Below, piece by piece: positions 50,123 to 52,744 of a DNA stretch of 52,744 nucleotides. The position numbers were made by a program, and so were the translations under genes. The notes under the pieces are model-generated. The model had not been told where the DNA came from. It did not search any database and saw only the letters and a list, made by a program, of their open reading frames with translations. The DNA comes from Terriglobia bacterium (GTDB lineage: Bacteria; Acidobacteriota; Terriglobia; Terriglobales; Acidobacteriaceae). Each line of letters opens with the position of its first letter. The stretch's first letter is position 1. Location: contig JAIQFO010000034.1 of the NCBI GenBank assembly GCA_020073215.1, positions 1-52,744 of the forward strand. The letters run 5' to 3'.

Positions 50123-52024
50123 CTATCGCCGCGCTGCCAGCAGTGAGGACGGTTTGACAATAACTATGCCCTTCATGCCGGATCCCTCGTGCAACGTGCA
50201 AACGTAGCGGTAAATGCCTGGCTCCGTAAAAACGCGGGAGTAGGATTGTCCGGGCTGCAGCAAACCGGAGTCGAATGGACCTGCTCCTGAAGGCAGCTTC
50301 ACGTCTATTCTGGATAGAGCCTTGCTCGCATCGTCCACTACGTTGTGGATTACTTGCGAGGAGTTCTTCCAAACCACTTTGTCACCGGCGTTTACCGTGA
50401 TGGCCGGCGGCACGAACCCCATGTCGGTCATGCCGACTGCCCCTTGGGCCACTGGCGCTGTGAGCTTGGCCAAGGTTTTGCGAATTGCCGCCAGGGAAAG
50501 CGAGACCGAGCAGTTCGGGGCGAGTGGCTCCAGCGTGTCCACCACAAAACTGGGAACGTTGGGATCCTCCGCTTCAACTACGCTGCCGAAATATCCGGTC
50601 ACGTGGACCAGACGATTGGCGTTCTGCGAGAACAACAGTGGCCTTGCTTCCATGCGATAGGCCCTCGACGACTGGAGTAATTGCAGCATTGCCTTGCCGT
50701 CATTCGAGATCGTGAGGCAACCGTTCAGCTCCTTGGATGTTGCTTCAGACTTCGTGGGCGATATCTCAAGCGCGTGACTGGCGTGAGGTGAATCTGCAGC
50801 ATTGCCTGCATGCGCTGTGCTGTGCATGGTCATATTCGACATCTGCTCGCCTGCGGTTGGGTTGCTGTTGGCCGATGTGTAATCAGTCTGGGTCCCCTTC
50901 AAACTTGCTGCAGTGTCAGCCTCTGTCATGCCTGACAGGCGAGGGAGACCGGAAGCAGTTGAGTCGAGTGCTGATCCCGTGTGCATCAGGGTTGCGTTCT
51001 CGGTGCCAGAAATCTCAAAAGTTGCCATCAGCCCTTTCGCCATGCGCGCCATGGCGTGGTCCATCATGCCGAACTGCCCCGGAACACTGGCTTTGAATTC
51101 CAGGATCGCAGCCGCGCCGGGCGGTACACTGGCGGTCTGGACGTTCGTCAAGGGAGGAGATGTCAGAGACCCTAACCGGTAATCGCGAGTAAAAATCTCG
51201 CCGACGACATGCAATGATGACGTGTCATTCGGGCCCGCATCGCCGAAGAAGACGCGGACCGTTTCTCCAACCTTTGCTGCCATCGCATGAGTCTTCGTCA
51301 GCGCATCGACTGCTCCGTTGAACACGAAGTACTCGGGCCTTTCCTCCATGAGCTTCGCGTCGCTGAATTGCTGCAGGCCCGTCTTGCCTTTGGGAGCTGC
51401 AGTGTAAACTTCCCCCTGCATCACGTAGTACTCGCGATCAGCAGGCGGAAGTCCACCTTCCGGTTCGACCAGGATCAGTCCATACATGCCATTGGCGATG
51501 TGTTCAGCAACCATCGGAGTGCCGCAGTGATAGACGAAAAGGCCGGGGGTGGTCGCCTGGAACGTGAATGTTTTTGCCTGACCGGGAATCGTCTGAGTGA
51601 ACGCAGCTCCTCCGCCCGGGCCGAGTGCCGCATGGAAGTCAACCGAGTGGGCCATGTGGCTGCTGGCATCGTTCCGCAGAGTGACCTCGACCGTGTCTCC
51701 CTGGCGCACGCGGACCATTGGGCCAGGCACTTTTCCGTTGAAGGTCCAGTAGCGGTAAGTCGTGCCGGCCGACGGATCGAGAGTTCCCACCACCTCCTCA
51801 GCCGTGAGCGTAACGTGAACCACGGCAGGCTTTCTCTCGCCAAGAGCCGGAGGAACATCAGCCGGGTCGCGCACGATGTCGACAATCCTGGTCTGGGCCT
51901 TTGCTTGATGTTCGCGGTGTGTGATTTCCTGTGCGGTCAGAACAGCCGTCATCGGAAAGAGGAAGAGCAGCATGCTGACGATGGCTTTGACGAATGGAAT
52001 CTGGTAATGAAGGCTTATTTTCAT
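50123..52024 (-). CDS. nirK: AniA-type copper nitrite reductase with C-terminal cupredoxin
   Basis: This is a 633-residue exported protein with signal peptide IVSMLLFLFPMTAVLTAQE. Residues 60-340 are a two-domain NirK of the AniA class. Type 1 copper ligands are H126, C167, H175 and M180. Type 2 copper ligands are H131, H166 and H323. D129 and H272 occupy the catalytic Asp and His positions. REYYVMQGEVYT and RPEYFVFNGAVDAL are AniA-like. A low-complexity Ser/Thr/His/Met linker follows, then an unrecognised domain (about 440-530), then a cupredoxin (about 540-633) with H560, C609, H612 and M617. It reduces nitrite to NO in the periplasm. The extra cupredoxin may be a fused electron donor. It heads a minus-strand run with the DUF1858-like and cupin genes. 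Confidence 0.88.
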   Translation of the reverse strand: MKISLHYQIPFVKAIVSMLLFLFPMTAVLTAQEITHREHQAKAQTRIVDIVRDPADVPPALGERKPAVVHVTLTAEEVVGTLDPSAGTTYRYWTFNGKVPGPMVRVRQGDTVEVTLRNDASSHMAHSVDFHAALGPGGGAAFTQTIPGQAKTFTFQATTPGLFVYHCGTPMVAEHIANGMYGLILVEPEGGLPPADREYYVMQGEVYTAAPKGKTGLQQFSDAKLMEERPEYFVFNGAVDALTKTHAMAAKVGETVRVFFGDAGPNDTSSLHVVGEIFTRDYRLGSLTSPPLTNVQTASVPPGAAAILEFKASVPGQFGMMDHAMARMAKGLMATFEISGTENATLMHTGSALDSTASGLPRLSGMTEADTAASLKGTQTDYTSANSNPTAGEQMSNMTMHSTAHAGNAADSPHASHALEISPTKSEATSKELNGCLTISNDGKAMLQLLQSSRAYRMEARPLLFSQNANRLVHVTGYFGSVVEAEDPNVPSFVVDTLEPLAPNCSVSLSLAAIRKTLAKLTAPVAQGAVGMTDMGFVPPAITVNAGDKVVWKNSSQVIHNVVDDASKALSRIDVKLPSGAGPFDSGLLQPGQSYSRVFTEPGIYRYVCTLHEGSGMKGIVIVKPSSLLAARR

Positions 52025-52164
52025 ATTTTGTCTTTTCCAGCCGGCCTATCGTTATCCACGTTCGGTGTCCGGTTGCCGGCTGACCTATACTTGTATCGGG
52101 AGGCGATAGATCTCAATGGAGCATCCGTACTATCGGCATAGTCAGTTGTCACAGGAGCAGGTAA

Positions 52165-52744
52165 ATGCTGGAGAGTGAGTTGTTTGCGCTGCTCCAAAGA
52201 ACCACCGACGCGGCATTCTCGGTGACCGAAGAAGGCGAGATCCTGTCTTGGAACCAGGCTGCGGAGAAACTGTTGGGCTACTCCGCTGCGGAAGCAGTCC
52301 ACAAAACTTGCTATGACATTCTGGAGGGCATGGGGGCATTGGGTACCCGGGTATGCCATCAGCACTGCAGCGTGGCTGAGTGCACAGGGGGTAATACGGA
52401 AATCCCCAACTTCGACATGAGTGTCAAGACTCGCTCAGGGGAACGATTGTGGATCAATATGTCTACCATCGTTTTCGATAATCAGCGCACGGGCCGCCGC
52501 CTCCTGGTGCATATGGCACACGACATCACCGAGCAGAAGAAAAACGAAGCGTTGATGCAGAAGATGCTGGAATTGTCGAAGCAGGTCAGCTCGCTCGCCG
52601 AAGCTTCTGTGCGCGCGGAACCAACTCCTGCGCTATCCGAGCAAGAGAAGCATGTCTTGCGCCTGTTCGCCGAAGGCAAGGATAGCGATGAGGTCGCCAG
52701 CACTCTGGGTATCAGCCCGCAGACCCTCCGCAATCACCTTCACC
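52165..52744 (+). CDS. PAS-LuxR transcriptional regulator, 3' truncated
   Basis: The frame is open to the window end. An ATG at 52165 follows CAGGAG. The N-terminal PAS domain (LFALLQRTTDAAFSVTEEGE, ILSWNQAAEKLLGYSAAEAV, then a Cys/His-rich CYDILEG and VCHQHCSVAEC, GERLWINMSTIVFD) leads to a LuxR-type helix-turn-helix beginning LSEQEKHVLRLFAEGKDSDEVASTLGISPQTLRNH. The Cys/His motif CHQHC..C is typical of a PAS group in LuxR regulators, and metal or redox sensing is possible. It is divergent from the nitrite reductase with a 140-base gap and is the likely regulator of that operon. The end of the HTH domain is outside the window. Confidence 0.85.
   Translation, partial: MLESELFALLQRTTDAAFSVTEEGEILSWNQAAEKLLGYSAAEAVHKTCYDILEGMGALGTRVCHQHCSVAECTGGNTEIPNFDMSVKTRSGERLWINMSTIVFDNQRTGRRLLVHMAHDITEQKKNEALMQKMLELSKQVSSLAEASVRAEPTPALSEQEKHVLRLFAEGKDSDEVASTLGISPQTLRNHLH

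Overview
The window is GC-rich bacterial DNA with tightly packed genes, and it most resembles a soil Acidobacteriota (Terriglobia-like) genome. This is an inference. It rests on an Oar-like carboxypeptidase-regulatory/TonB-type outer membrane protein, many small secreted proteins of no recognised family, a TPR protein of acidobacterial style, and short REP-like intergenic palindromes. I saw no rRNA, tRNA, CRISPR array, transposase or phage gene.

Region 1 (1-2842, + strand) holds the 3' end of a TgpA-like transglutaminase, a secreted BamE-like protein, and two paralogous secreted proteins. A decayed copy of the BamE-like gene's 3' end lies between the paralogues, so this is a fossil tandem duplication.

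Region 2 (26598 down to 2945, - strand, about 23.6 kb) is the centrepiece. It is a nearly continuous run of about 19 genes, many joined by 4-base stop/start overlaps. The transcription order is: polysaccharide deacetylase, GT2 glycosyltransferase, LolA-like carrier, FabZ-like dehydratase, DUF2062-methyltransferase fusion, MMPL/RND exporter, a radical SAM enzyme resembling tetraether synthase (Tes), a 1023-residue outer membrane protein, FabG-like reductase, PHP-type phosphoesterase, ACP, B12-type radical SAM, LPLAT acyltransferase, ketosynthase, degenerate ketosynthase (chain-length-factor-like), divergent KASIII-like enzyme, amino-acid-type adenylation enzyme, second ACP, lipoprotein esterase, second B12-type radical SAM. 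The skeleton (KS/KS-like, KR, DH, ACPs, LPLAT, LolA, MMPL, GT2) recalls aryl polyene clusters. However, I see no aromatic ammonia-lyase, and the three radical SAM enzymes, the adenylation enzyme and the outer membrane protein are additions. My working idea is a type II PKS/FAS-like pathway for an envelope lipid or polyene that is made on ACPs, modified by radical chemistry and exported to the outer membrane. The small gene at 26810 and a fourth radical SAM gene at 27291 are divergent from it.

Region 3 (28835-38967) has a DUF4410-like protein, a two-gene 2-hydroxyacyl-CoA dehydratase activase-like system (1198 and 594 residues), an FdhE-like protein, a divergent PLP aminotransferase, and a 5'-truncated TPR gene behind a gene-poor stretch with a sigma-54-like motif.

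Region 4 (39105-49217) has a nitrilase-fold protein whose catalytic Cys is Ala, the Oar-like protein with an operator-like palindrome upstream, and an indole/styrene oxidation module. That module is a StyA1-like monooxygenase divergent from an SDR, a StyA2B-like monooxygenase-reductase fusion, and an aldehyde dehydrogenase interrupted by an in-frame TAG.

Region 5 (49488-52744) is a nitrogen-oxide module: an AniA-type copper nitrite reductase with an extra C-terminal cupredoxin, a frameshifted DUF1858/ScdA-like gene, a cupin, and a divergent PAS-LuxR regulator cut off by the window end.
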